NCBI RefSeq assembly: GCF_949987535.1
Contig: NC_080081.1
Span: 70,205,603 to 70,269,602, forward strand
DNA length: 64,000 nt
Source of the DNA: Balaenoptera acutorostrata
Taxonomy: Eukaryota > Chordata > Mammalia > Artiodactyla > Balaenopteridae
Direction: 5' to 3'
A program made the translations under genes and the position numbers. Below are positions 12,040 to 23,201 of this stretch, one piece after another; within the stretch, counting starts at the first letter, position 1, and every line of letters starts with the position of its first letter. The notes under the pieces were generated by a model that was not told the origin of the DNA, did not search any database, and saw nothing but the letters and a program-made list of their open reading frames with translations.

Positions 12040-12640
12040 CTCTTCCTGTTCACCAGGCGTGTCCCATCACCACCAAACCCTTCCCATTCTACTTCCTCTC
12101 TCTGGAATCTGTCCCTCCTTCCCAGCTCTACTACCACTGACTTCCTGCAGGTCCTTCTCATTTTCATACGTTCTGTATTCAGTAATTCTTGGTGTCTAGA
12201 ATTAAAAACCTCCATGCTACCAGTGAGAGGTCTTTGTAAGAGGAATTGTATGGGAAAGGAGCTCCTAAAACCCCAGCTTAAATCCTTTCAGAGCTCCCCA
12301 TTGCCACAATCCCTACAGCATGAAGTGCAGACACTGTAATTTGACGTGCTGGTCTTTCACACTCTGGCCCTGGCCGTCACTTCAGCTCCGAGCCTGCCTT
12401 TCTGCCCTGTGTCATTCCGTCAGCTTTAGCCCCTGCAGTATTTCCAGTCCCCAGAGGGCCTCTGTGCTCTGGCCTTTTCTAATTTGGCTCTGCCTGGTGA
12501 GTCTTTATCATCCTTTAAGGCCAGGCTCGCGCTTTTCTTCTGTGTGACGCCTTGGCTGGCCTCCAGAGTCGTTGCTGGGCACCCTCTCCTTCATGTCATC
12601 TGTGTACCTTGTGCACATCACCATCAGAGCAATATAAACG
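12040..12640 (+). repeat. L2 LINE fragment
   Basis: The stretch follows L2 sense order: 'ttcagagctccccattgcc', 'acagcatgaagtgcagacac', 'tctggccctggccgtcacttcagctc', 'tctgtgctctggccttttctaatttggctctgcc', 'catcctttaaggcc', 'tgtgacgccttggctgg'. It is old and has no intact frame; the overlapping short frames here are artefacts of the repeat. Confidence 0.7.
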
Positions 12641-12729
12641 GGATTTTGTTTTCCTGGAGGCCAAACAACAAACCTTGGTCTGGGCAATAGAAGGAAAAAA
12701 TAACATGTATTATTCTTTTAGTGGATTTA

Positions 12730-12845
12730 TCATGTGAGGATAACAGAAGTACCTGCATTGTCAGGTGGTTGTGAGATAGTGCATGTGAAACCCTAGATGC
12801 ATGTCTGGCTCACTATAAACACTTGGTATCTATTAATTATTATTG
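12730..12845 (+). repeat. MIR 3' half
   Basis: 'taacagaagtacctgcattgtcaggtggttgtgagatagtgcatg' then 'ctggctcactataaacacttgg' parallels the MIR end ('gtacctacctcatagggttgttgtgagg ... gcctggcacatagtaagcgctc'). Confidence 0.6.
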
Positions 12846-13039
12846 CTCTTGCTATTGTGATTCATTTAAAAAGATTTTTGATCCAATGGATATTGTAATA
12901 AGAGGGACAAAACAAATTTACGGCTGTAGAATAAGAGGAAGGATGTTTCTTTCCCAAATGATAGTGCTGCTGTGCTTTAATATGGAAGTTACCTTTAGGC
13001 ATCTGAGATAACAGATTGATAATAATTCTTATTGTGGTA

Positions 13040-13290
13040 ATAACAACAACAATAAAAATAATAAATCTAATAGTCATTCATTGCTTACTCTGTACCAGGC
13101 CATAACAGGCTAAGTACTGTATTTCTTATGTGTTATCTCATTTCCTTTCCACAGAAGCCTCTCAAGGCAAGCATTTTTGTCCCTTTTGACAGATGAGAAC
13201 TTCTGAAATTTAGGAAGGTCAGTTGTCTTGCCTAAGCTTCCACAACTGGAAAGAGGAAGGAGGGTTTGAAGGAGGTGAAATTCATTGTAA
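13040..13290 (-). repeat. MIR copy, minus strand
   Basis: Nearly the full antisense order is visible: 'ttactctgtaccaggcc', 'ttatgtgttatctcatttcctttccacag', 'cccttttgacagatgagaac', 'gtcagttgtcttgcctaagcttccacaactgg'. Confidence 0.75.
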
Positions 13291-15189
13291 TTACACCAAA
13301 TCCTTGGTGCTCCTGTGCCTGACCTCTGATTTAAGCCTCTGTTGGAGCTTTATCCGCAGTCTTTATGTGCAAAGGTCCTTCCCCTTGGAGACTGATGAAA
13401 GACACCCTCAACTTACAACATCTTTTCCTTGAAGAGAATCAGGATTCACCTCCTGGGTGATCATCCATGTGCACTTCGAAAAATGTTTTTGAGAATTCCA
13501 GGGGGCATATGAGGAATTTGTCTGAATTCTAAGTTCAGCCACTGTGGGCTTTAGAATTCCTTGTGATTTAGGACTCTTTCTATGCTTCTGAGCAGACTTG
13601 TATAGGCAGGGAGAGAGGAGGTGTGGTGTCCACCCTCTTTGTAGGCTCTGCACCCAATAGGTGTTGAGCAAAGGTAAGGCGGGAGGAGAAGGTTGCATTT
13701 GAGGAATGTTATTCAGTTGTATTTAACAACTAGGACATTTGGAAAATCATGTCAATGCTTAATAATGTATCTGTGCTTTAAACCTTATTTCTAAAAGACT
13801 ATAGGGTGTGCTATAGTCTAAATGGAGTAAAAAGAAAAAACTCTACTTCTTTACATATTATAATACTTTTATTTTAAAATTATTTTTATTAACTTTTATT
13901 ACTCTTTTTAAACTGAGTAATGGACAATGCATCTCCTATAATTTGCTTCTAAATTCACCTACTGAAAACCAAGTGGGAGCTGAGCAGATCAGAGTCTGAG
14001 ATTAAATCCATTGGCTTGTGTGTGTGTATGTGTGAGTGTGTGTGAATTAACTCTGACCCAGTGACTGATAATGATTAGTGATAGAATAATGATGATGATT
14101 ATGGAATAAAATGCCATTTTAGCTTAACTAAGCCATTCTCTTTTCCTACAGAGATAAGGTTCTGCATCTCTTTTTGCTGTCACCCTTACTGATATCTCAT
14201 GTATCTTAAACTATCATCACTTTGACATTCTGTTACTGCTGCATGCCATTAGCATCCTGTTCCATAGCACTCTTGGAGAATCTTGACTGCCTGTGAACTG
14301 ACCCAGCAATTATGGCCAAATGCTTTAGGAATGCGCCTGAACATTATAAACACATCAATGGGCATGTTGATGTGATAATGATGAAATTACACTTTCTCCC
14401 TTTCAGTAGCTTCCAGAGAGCCACTCATACGGGGCTGCTTCCGGGTAAAGCTCCTTGCCCACCAGTCCCTGCAATGTCTGGAACCCTGGGAGCTGGAGGG
14501 ATTGAAGCCCAAGAGATGGTAACCTTTGCCTTGATCTTTGACTCTGCTAATTCAATGAAAAACATAAGAATAGTATTATTAGAACCCTCCAAGATATTTA
14601 CACTCAGTGAATTTACATAATTTATTGACATCAGAAAATTCCTTTTCTCTTGGATGAAGAGTCCCACTTGCTAAAGATCGCATGTTGATCACTCACATGG
14701 ACTTAAAGAATTATAATGTAGGAATAAGGGAAAGTAGAGTCAAAATCCCTGCCTCTATCTCCCACTCGCTGGAACCTCCACTGAGATGATGCTCCCAGCT
14801 CTTGAAAACTGACTCCTTGACTTCTCTCTGTTGACATCAGTACCACTCAAGCATGGTCAACATTTGAGTTTGGTAGTATCTGTGGGTTTCAGTGTGTGTT
14901 GGGAGTTTGGGGAAAGAAGAGGTCAGATCCAGAAGGAACACTCCTTTTTGCTAGAGACTGATACCTGTTGCAAACCATGCAGGTGATTACACTGGAGTTT
15001 TAATCTAAAGTTTCAGAACTTTATTAAGAAATATTGCTTTCTTCTTTATATCACCTATGATCTTTCCCCATTACATACTTGCTTCTTGTTATTGGGAAAA
15101 ACATACTATAGTTGCCCTAACATTAAAACATGTTCATGGCTCCAACAAGGAACTTTAGATTTTATTCTGTGTTTTCAGCTTTGATAATG
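13291..15189. other. No gene; TG-rich microsatellite inside
   Basis: A (TG)n-like tract sits at 14018-14044. A 102-codon frame at 14312-14620 and an antisense 96-codon frame at 13408-13698 have no recognisable family. No repeat consensus is evident. Confidence 0.45.
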
Positions 15190-15264
15190 TTATCTAGGGC
15201 AAGACTCAATCTCTCTGGACTACTGTAGTTTTCTCTTCAGTAAAACCCTCCTTTGGGAGGGTTT

Positions 15265-15560
15265 CCCCAAAGAAGATGTCAGTTGGGTTGGGCTTTGGAC
15301 AGTGATTAGGGTTTGATCCAATGGGGTTGTGGGGAAGCAATTCCAGACAGAAGGAAGAGGAAAAGCAAAGGTTTATGCACATTTAAGGACTGATGGGCCC
15401 TCAGATTTTACTGGATAGAATGTATGGATGGTGGCAGTAGATGGAATGTGAAAGCATATGGCACAGAATCATTAGGGGCATTGAATGCCATGCTAAAGAA
15501 TTTAAGAGAATGGGAAATAAAGTACTGTGTCTCTTCCTAGTTTTGAAAGCAATATGACAG
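15265..15560 (-). repeat. L2 fragment, minus strand
   Basis: 'aagcaattccagacagaaggaagaggaaaagcaaagg' and 'gcattgaatgccatgctaaagaattta' match antisense L2 ('gcattccaggcagagggaacagcaagtgcaaagg', 'gccatgctaaggagttt'). Confidence 0.65.
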
Positions 15561-17364
15561 TCACAAATAATAGAAACCGAGATAATCCCTTAAAGATGAT
15601 AATTCTTGGTTGGAGGACCTCTTAATGAAAAATAAATGAGAAGAAATATGTTATCATTCTGTCTTATCTTTAGTGCACTGTGGATTCAGAGTAAGTAGCC
15701 TCTTTCAAGTGTTTGCCTCATCTGTTAATGTTTACCGTGGTTTTACTGGTGTTTGGATCGGCTCTTGAATTATCCTGGCATTGATTCATCTTTCCAGACA
15801 GCTGCTCCTTTGAAGCATCATTGCAAGAGATGCTTCGCTACTTATCTAGACAGAGTGTACACTTGTCAATCAAAACATAAATAGCACCCAAATAACCTGC
15901 ATGTCCAGAGGCTGGAGGAGATGCAGGGCTGCTTTCCCATTGAAGATCTGCCAAGTTTAGAATGACCAGATTCTTAGCGAGCTCTCTGAAATTGCTGAGG
16001 GACTCCCAGCATGAAAACTTCTGCTTCTGCTCTCAGTCTTTCATACACACCCTTTACTATTCTAGAAAGAAGTCTCCAAAGGGCTTCCCACAACTTCAAA
16101 AGTACTACTCTGTGGTGTTGTACCTGCTTTGGGGGCAACTGAATATGCTTTTCCATTGCTTTGCCTTCTTCTTTATCAGCATTAGAATTTTTCCTTTTTT
16201 CCTAGCACCCTTCACCACCAAACGTTCAGGCCTGAAGTTTCTCATTATTCAAATCATTGAGTTCCTTTTTCTAGTGACCTACAGCAACAAAGACCTCATG
16301 GGGTCTGAGAGAGGATCCGTGAGGACAGTCAGTGGGTGTCTTCTATTCACAGTGTCTGAATCAGAGCTGTCTTGCGAGCCGCCGAGAGGGAGATTGATCC
16401 TGGGAATTTATGCAAAAGCTTCAGTAGGGCTTGTGATGGACCAGTCACATTTCTCACAATGCCTGGAAGGTAGTGAGCGTGACTCCTTCTGTGTCTCATG
16501 TTCTCTATCCCTTTCCAAAGAGTGACTGGCTAGCCAACAGAAAGATTTGGCAAAGCGGGAAAGGCTGGGTGCCACCGAAACCAAAGAGTTTCTGGTTCAA
16601 ATTTGTTTTCCTGTCAGGTGTTGCTGGGAGACCCATTCCCTTTAAACCACTGCCAACTATGGTAACTCCAGCAATTTGGTAGAGCAAAGAAATCGTTGGC
16701 AAGTACAGTACAACAAATTGTTGGCTAATAGCAAAAACTGGAGATGACTCTGTTAATGGATCCAGCAAAGCCTTTTGTCAACTTGGTGAGAAGTCTACTC
16801 TAAATTCTGAGAAGCTGGACCTGGAGTGGGCACAGAGAGTCCAGGCAAATTTCAGAAGACAGAGGATTTGTTTCCACCATCAAGAACTGTTTGTCATTTG
16901 GAAGGGACACCCAGATTTAGTACCCATTATGGAAGACGATGATGTGATTGGATGCTTAGAGCACTAGTGCTTTGAGGAATGGTAGGGAAATAAAAACACA
17001 TAGACTGTATGCTAATATCTGCCCTTAGAATTTCACAGACTTTTCTCACCAGTTTCTTTGACAAAGAAGAAACAATGTCACAATAATGAAAACGTGTCAT
17101 TCCTTGGCTCTATGTCACAGAAATGAGATGGAGTAGGAGTTAGATGTTGATAATGTCAGTTCTCAGAATGCATTGCTGTCACTACCTAACCAACTCTACA
17201 GATTTTTCATGTGCCTTTTGATGTATAATGTCACTGTGTTCAAAATGTTACATGTGTGGATATGTATTCACATACATTTAGATCAGGCATATCTGAATTT
17301 TGTTGGATACTTACAAAATTGTTTATTACCACTTGTTAGGGAAATTCCTCACCCTTTGTTAATT
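15561..17364. other. No gene supported; contains a 187-codon frame
   Basis: The frame at 15962-16525 (+) has an internal hydrophobic stretch around residues 60-105 but no domain I recognise. For 64 kb read in six frames, one frame of this length is about what chance gives. No repeat consensus recognised. Confidence 0.45.
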
Positions 17365-18230
17365 TATTCATTCTATCAGTAAATATTTATTGGGCACTTA
17401 CTATGTGTCCAGCTCTGTATTAGGTGCTGAGGATATAGCAGCAAACAAAATAGGACAAAAATTCCTACCATCATGGAGCTTATATTCTAGTGCAAGGAGA
17501 CAAATATAAACAAATATTATAAGTATAATATATAGTGTGTTGATAAATAATAAGTATTAAGGAGGAAAATAAAGCATAAAAAAAGGATGGGGTGTTGCAA
17601 TTTTCATTAGGGTGGCAAGAGAAGACCTCACGGATCAGGAGTCATTTGTAAAAAGATTTGAGGGAAGTGAGGGAGCAAGTCACGTAGAGGAAGAGCATTC
17701 CAGACAGAAGGAGTCACAGGTTCAAAGGTGTGGATTGAGCCTGGAGCCCACCTGGCACGTTTGAACAAGAGCAAGGAGACCAGCATGGCTGGAGTTACAT
17801 GAATAAGAGGGAGAGCAGTAAACTTCAAGATGAGATCAGAAGGTTCCCCAGGACGAGTGAGCCAGTGGTGGGACATCATGTAGGGCTTGGTGGCCATCCA
17901 CAAGGACTTTGGCTTTTATGTGAGGGAGTGAGAGGTAATGGAGGACATGACTTAAGTCATGTTTTAAAGGAATCGTTCAGGCTGTAGGGGGTCAAGGGCA
18001 GAATGAGGGAGACGAATTATAAAATCATTGCAAGAATCTAGATGAGAGATGATGGAGGTATGACTCATGGTGGAAGCAGTGAAGATGGAGAGAAGGAGTT
18101 GGATTCTGAAGATATTTTGAACTTGGATCAAGGAATTGTTGGAGTAGGCAGGCCCCAGAGGCAGACCTTGGGAAAGGCTAATGGCAAGTCTCAGAGAGGA
18201 ATGTCAGCAGTCAACTCTCTCTGGGAGCTG
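17365..18230 (-). repeat. Long L2 LINE fragment, minus strand
   Basis: It starts with 'aaatatttattgggcacttactatgtgtccagctctgtatt' and runs through 'ggatatagcagcaaacaaaatagg', 'catggagcttatattctagt', 'agagcattccagacagaagg', 'atcatgtagggcttggtggcc' and 'gatgagagatgatggaggta', the antisense L2 order over ~860 bp. The 91-codon minus frame inside is not an intact L2 ORF. Confidence 0.8.
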
Positions 18231-18289
18231 GGGGAATGAGTGGCTTGGTCCTCTAGTGGTCGTCTGGACACCCACTATGTCTATTTGTA

Positions 18290-18440
18290 CACCTTCCAGT
18301 GAGGTAACCAGAGTTATGGTTGTTTTTCCCATCTCACAGATAAGAAAACTGAAGCTTATAAAGATTGAATAGCTTACTCAGATTCTCAAGATTGCAAATG
18401 ATGCCTCTAAGTCTTAAACAGGTCTTCCAATGCCATGTCC
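18290..18440 (-). repeat. MIR fragment, minus strand
   Basis: 'cccatctcacagataagaaaactgaagcttataaag' and 'tgaatagcttactcag' match antisense MIR core. Confidence 0.6.
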
Positions 18441-18670
18441 TGCCAACACTCCTTTATCTATCACATAGTCCACCTACCACCTACCACCTCCTTACTAAGT
18501 TGAAGACCAGATTCCACCTGCAGTGCTGAATTGCCTGCTCTTAGAGTGAGCTGCTGCGATTAAACTCCATGTCCTCATGCGTGGTCAACCTGAAGATCTT
18601 TGGCCATGAGCATGGGCGTGGCCTGGCACACACCTGTATGTGTGATGGGCTGGGCACCTTGCCTCCTCTT

Positions 18671-18736
18671 CAGTTCTTCCTCCCTCCCTCCTCTCTCCCT
18701 TCCTCCCTTCTTTTCTCCCTTCCTTTCTTTCTTTCA
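18671..18736. repeat. Pyrimidine-rich (CCTT)n tract
   Basis: Nearly pure C/T on the + strand, directly at the 3' (tail) side of the minus-strand SINE. It may be an expanded GAAA/GGAA-type SINE tail. Confidence 0.75.
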
Positions 18737-18738
18737 TT

Positions 18739-19003
18739 TGATTGATTGATTTTGGCTGTGCCGGGTCTTTCTTGTAGCACTCGGGATCTTTTAGTTGCAG
18801 CATGCGGACTTAGTTGCAGCACACGGACTCTTAGTTGCAGCATGCAGACTTCTTAGTTGCGGCATGCGGACTTCTTAGTTGCAGCATGCGAACTCTTAGT
18901 TGTGGCATGCATGCGGGATCTAGTTCCCCGACCAGAGATCGAATCCAGGCCCCGAGCATTGGGAGCACGGAGTCTTACCCACTGGACCACCAGGGAAGTC
19001 CCC
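18739..19003 (-). mobile_element. tRNA-derived SINE (CHR-2-like) with internal tandem repeats
   Basis: In antisense the element ends with 'ccaccagggaagtcccc' at 19003. Its head uses 'tccagtgggtaagactccgtg', different from the other seven copies, and its body holds six copies of a 19-22-bp unit starting at 18791, 18810, 18831, 18853, 18874 and 18895 (unit 'ttagttgcagcatgcggact'). Target duplications cannot be resolved because both flanks are pyrimidine-rich. Confidence 0.85.
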
Positions 19004-19092
19004 TTTCTTTTTTTCTCCTTTCTTCTTTCCCTCCTTCCTTGCTTCCTTCCTTCCTCCTTCCCTCCCTCCCTTCCTTCCTTCCTTCTTTTCCT
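19004..19092. repeat. Pyrimidine-rich (CTTC)n tract
   Basis: C/T tract at the 5' side of the SINE; together with 18671-18736 it suggests insertion into, or duplication of, a pre-existing pyrimidine microsatellite. Confidence 0.75.
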
Positions 19093-20020
19093 TGACCAGC
19101 TTGTAATAATGATAGCTATGTTTTGTCTTCAGCAAACTACTAATTGCTCTCTATACATTTTCACATTTATTTGTTACTGAAAGTATGAACAAAAAAGCTG
19201 CTGCAAGAACCTGAGTATGGATCCTTGGGGGGAGAGTGGTTTGAGGTGGGGGAGGTTCCGCCTTTGAACACGTTCCTTCAGAGATGACTGTGGGGCATTT
19301 TGCGTGAAAGATACAAGGCTTTAGGTCAGAGAAGTCTGGCTGGAGACAGATTTGAGAGTTTCTGAACATGCTCTTCTACTCTAAAATTTGTTTCCTAAAC
19401 CTCTGACTGGTAATCCGTGAGTTGGTTTCCTACCTTACCTTATCCTTCCTGTTGTTTCTGACTCTGTGAGTGAATGTAACAAACAAGAATTGCGTTTAGA
19501 ACAAGCATAACTTCACTTTGCCTTTCACTCTCCCTTTAAACTTTATTTGATGGAGGTTTTTTTCCTCAGATGCTGGGTGGAGATGCTGGCAGATCCCAGA
19601 GTTTTCTGTTTATTTTTAGAAAGAGCACAACCTTATGGTGATTTTGGGTTGCAGACATAGTCTCAATTTCAACATTTAATGTCCAGTCCAGAGTATTATT
19701 CAAGCTTTCTCCCTTGGTTTGACCTCAAAGCATCAGGCTTTTCCTGGCACAGACCTGGGTCAGTCTGGAGCAGGCCCCCACTCTCCACTAGCTTCTGTTT
19801 CCTGCACATTGGGAAGAGGGGAGGGGGAGAGGTAAGGGGCTAGGGAAGTTCTTACTGTGCTGGGCGGCTTCATACCCTGAGCCTTGTAGATAGTTGTGTT
19901 GGGTCCTCTTTAGGGGGCATACCCTCTGTAGGTTCCAGGTTGGGCCCTCTCACCTGAAGTTGCCTTAAGAAAGAATGAGTCTCTATTCCGTATGGTCATT
20001 TGTGCTTCTTCCTTCCTCAG
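19093..20020. other. No recognisable feature
   Basis: No repeat consensus or gene recognised. The last ~20 bases form a pyrimidine tract ending 'ttcctcag', a good splice-acceptor match. Confidence 0.45.
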
Positions 20021-20418
20021 GTTGAGGCATTGGTAGGATCCCTACCCCATCCCCCAAAAGCCTCTTCCTGCAGAGGCATCTCTGCCCCTCCAGACAACTC
20101 TACTGGCCAGAGCAGGGCCCGAGTACTCACCCCAGCATCCTGTGTCCTGCGTGGCCCAGACGTCTGGCCTGGCCTAGGAGTGCGGGCCGTGGGGCCCAGT
20201 CACAGGGCAGTGTGTTGGCCCTCCCCCATCCCCCTTGCTGGATTTCCTGTGCAGGAGTCGGGCCCCATCAGTAGTCGTCTTCAGCTTCTTCAAATGAGAA
20301 TGGGAAGTCAGTTCCTGCACTGTGAAATTTCAGGGGATGCAGGCCAAGCTCTCCAGGGCGAGAGAGAGCTGTGTGCCCCTGAGGAAATACTCTTCCTCTC
20401 CCCGCATTGAGGAGGAAG
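20021..20418 (+). other. Possible exon (noncoding or UTR), weak
   Basis: The segment is bracketed by an acceptor-like 'cttccttcctcag' ending at 20020 and a donor 'gaag/gtgagt' with GT at 20419-20420, near-consensus on both sides. It is GC-richer than its flanks. A 136-codon frame overlaps it but begins upstream of the acceptor and stops at 20408-20410, before the donor, so it is not an internal coding exon in that frame. A UTR or lncRNA exon, or coincidence, are all possible. I recognise no protein similarity. Confidence 0.25.
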
Positions 20419-21585
20419 GTGAGTCTTTGATAAAAGAACGATGGGAAATTACCCTCCTTCTACTACCTGTTTCTTCTCTGTTCCTCACAAACATGGGTAA
20501 ACATATCCTAAGTAAGAAATAAAAGCAACATAAGGAGGTTGCTTAGGCAGCAAGTTTGAGGGAGGTCAGGGAGCTTCTGGAAGAAGGGGCTGTGATGACC
20601 CCAGAGGGAGGACTCTTGGAGAAGCTGGAGGAGGGAGCAGGGAGTGGATGCTGTCACCTCCTCCCAATACTCATTCCTTCCTTTGCCTCAAATAACCTGG
20701 GATGGGGATTTGGTGGCACTGGCTTCCTGCCTTACTGTGTACTGTGACCTTCCTCAGGCTGTGGGGTGCTCATGCCCCAAAGGAGCAGCCAGCATTGAGG
20801 AGAGGGATATGGGGCTGGAGATGGGCTGATGTCCTGACTCTCATAAGGTCCTCTTCATGCCTGTAAATTTTGCTCCTCCATAACTGTTAAGTAAACGGAA
20901 GTAGGTAATTTTGTGAGTGGAAAAACCATTCTCAACTGCAAAAAAAAAATTTGCTTATAAGATTCCAAGAATTACATCTTGCAAGTCAGAAATGTCACAC
21001 CGAAAATGAAATTGGCGAGAAGCCCAGAACTCGCCATTTTCACTTTAGGTACTAAAATTCTCACGTGGATTTACTTAAAGAGTAACTAGGGTATTAAAAT
21101 GTCCTTTGGGCTTGAGATTTATTTGCATATGATCCATTGGCATGGTTATTTACATACCAAATAAATTCAGAGTTGGTTTTGTTGTTTTGAAACTGGCCAA
21201 GAATCACACATTCATTTATTTCTAAGACAGTTTATGATCAGAAAGCATTGAGGTTCTTACAAAGAATAAGTATATAATTAATGATCTGTTGGCGTACTTT
21301 TACATCTTACATATTCTTTTTAAGAATCGAATATTGTAGTGTTTTATCCTAACTGGAGGTGCTAGGATCTTATTAAGTGGTTAAGTCAGTTGAATAAGAG
21401 AGTCTTAGAAGGCTTAATCCTCTTCAACTGGATATGGTAATTAAATATTTGTTACACTCCTATAGAGGGTTGTGAACTGCATAGAATAAACCGGCAGAGC
21501 CTACTGTCCATGTCCAGTACATATGTATGTACATACACACCTGTACATATACGCTCCACAGAGGCAATAAGCCTTTTAACAAATA
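20419..21585. other. Repeat-poor segment with an inverted repeat
   Basis: No gene. It holds an inverted repeat at 21007-21042 (reported separately) and an octamer-type ATTTGCAT at 21121-21128 in AT-rich single-copy-looking sequence. Confidence 0.4.
21007..21042. repeat. Inverted repeat, 13-bp arms
   Basis: Arms 'tgaaattggcgag' (21007-21019) and 'ctcgccattttca' (21030-21042) pair at 12 of 13 positions around a 10-nt loop. It could be a hairpin, a protein site or a remnant of a terminal inverted repeat. Confidence 0.7.
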
Positions 21586-22207
21586 TAGTTGATTCTCACC
21601 ATTTGTGGATCCTGTATTTGCAAATTCCCCTACTCACTAAGATTTATTTGTAACCCCTCCAATCAATATTTGCAGCATTTTGCAGTCATTTGTGGACATG
21701 TGCAGAACAGTGAAAAATTTGAGTTGCTGGAGGAACATATTCCCAGCTGAGGCCAGACACTACGACCCTCTGCTTGTTTCTGTTCACTGTGGACAAGTGT
21801 CCTTTTCACAGTCTAATCAGTGTCCTGTTTTTGCACTTATGTAATTTTTATTGGTGATTTCAATGTCTAAAAGGTCCCTGAATGTAGTACCAAGGAGCTA
21901 AGTGTCCTAAGCCCAAGAAGGCTGGAATGTGCCTTATGGAGAAACGATGTGTGTTAAATAAGCTTCGTTCAGGCATGAGTTATAGTGTTGTGAGATCAAC
22001 ATTAATGAATAAACAATAGATATTAAACAAGGTGTCTTAAACACACATAAAACAAGGTTATGTGTTGATTGGTTGATGAAAATGTGTGACTAGAGGCTCC
22101 TAGAAACCTAACTGTATTTATCTTAGGAGCAATGGTTCAGTATCACTAATTCAGTGTTTACAACGACTTTATAGAACAAAACGAATACAAATAACAAGAA
22201 TCAACTG
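21586..22207 (+). mobile_element. Fossil Tigger-type DNA transposon (TcMar)
   Basis: Terminal inverted repeats are visible: 'agttgattctcaccatttgt' at the left and its complement 'acaaataacaagaatcaact' at the right, with TA on both outer sides (21584-21585 and 22208-22209), the pogo/Tigger target duplication. Inside, 'aggagctaagtgtcctaagcccaagaagg' through 'aagcttcgttcaggcatgagttatag' corresponds to the start of a Tigger transposase frame, now broken by stops and indels. The ~620 bp length means most of the transposase is deleted, as in nonautonomous family members. Confidence 0.85.
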
Positions 22208-22289
22208 TATCTGTTCTTGATTGATATATTCACTTAGGTATGTCATGCCCTTTTCCTGCTGGATTTGATATACTTACTTAGATAAGTCC

Positions 22290-22857
22290 AGTTTTTCACT
22301 CAACACATTTTGTACTAGGTGCATCCTATATGCCAGGCCCTGTGGATATTGATGGTAAAACTGGGGAGTGAGAACAGCCACAGTCCCTGTCTCACAGGCT
22401 AGAGGGGAAGATAGGATATAAATGGACAGGTCAGTGTAGAATTACAAAATGTGATAATGCTCTAAAGACAAAGCGGAGGGCCTGAAGGGAACAGAGTGAG
22501 TGTCAGAGAGACCTGTCATCACCTCGCAGGTTTAGGGTGTGAAGTTCAAGCTGAGGACTGAGGGAGATAAAGCAGTTAGTTAGGGTGGTGGGCGGGAGTG
22601 GACGAGATTCCCAGGCAGAAGAGGCAGCACAGACTCCGTGGAGGGAGGGCCTGTGGCACCTCCAGGGGGCTGAAAGCACCTGAGTGGCTGGAGCGTGGAA
22701 AATGAGGAGGGCTTGGAGCAGGCTATGGCTCGGAGGTGGGCAGGGAACAGACATACATGGAAGCTTGCAAGATCGTTGAAGACTCTGGTTTTTAGCTTAA
22801 CGTCCTGTGTAAGTCATTAAAAGGTTTTAAGCAAATACATGGTCAGAGCTGTGTTTT
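22290..22857 (-). repeat. L2 fragment, minus strand, part 1
   Basis: 'tatgccaggccctgtggatattgatgg', 'gtccctgtctcacaggctagagg' and 'agatcgttgaagactctggtttttagc ... gtcattaaaaggttttaagcaaatacatggtcag' follow antisense L2. The element resumes after the SINE at 23202. Confidence 0.7.
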
Positions 22858-23188
22858 GTGTTTTTTTTTTAATAAATTTATTTATTTTATTTATTTTATT
22901 TTTGGCTGCGTTGGGTCTTCGTTGCTGTGCACAGGCTTTCTCTAGTTGCGGCTAGCGGGGGCTGCTCTTCGTTGAGGTGCACAGGCTTCTCATTGCGGTG
23001 GCTTCTCTTGTTGCAGAGCACAGGCTATAGGTGCACAGGCTTCAGTAGTTGTGTCACGCAGGCTCAGTAGTTGTGGCGCACGGGTTTAGTTGCTCCGCGG
23101 CATGTGAGATCTTCTGGACCACGGCTCGAACCCGTGTCCCCTGCATTGGCAGGCGGTTTCTTAACCACTGTGCCACCAGGGAAGCCCC
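22858..23188 (-). mobile_element. CHR-type SINE inserted in an L2
   Basis: Antisense head 'ccaccagggaagcccc' at 23188, B box in antisense 'ggctcgaaccc' near 23124, tail as T-rich/TTTA at 22861-22900. Target duplication 'agagctgtgtttt' at 22845-22857 and 'agaactgtgtttt' at 23189-23201, one mismatch. The interior has an extra repeat of 'tgcacaggctt', making it longer than its neighbours. Confidence 0.93.
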
Positions 23189-23201
23189 AGAACTGTGTTT
23201 T

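Noticed and set aside
18791..18920. Regularly spaced ~21-bp repeats as a CRISPR-like array
   Set aside because: Units abut without unique spacers and lie inside a mammalian SINE.
20000..20410. 136-codon frame as a coding exon
   Set aside because: Its start lies upstream of the acceptor and its stop lies before the donor, so it does not fit an internal coding exon; kept only as a possible noncoding exon.
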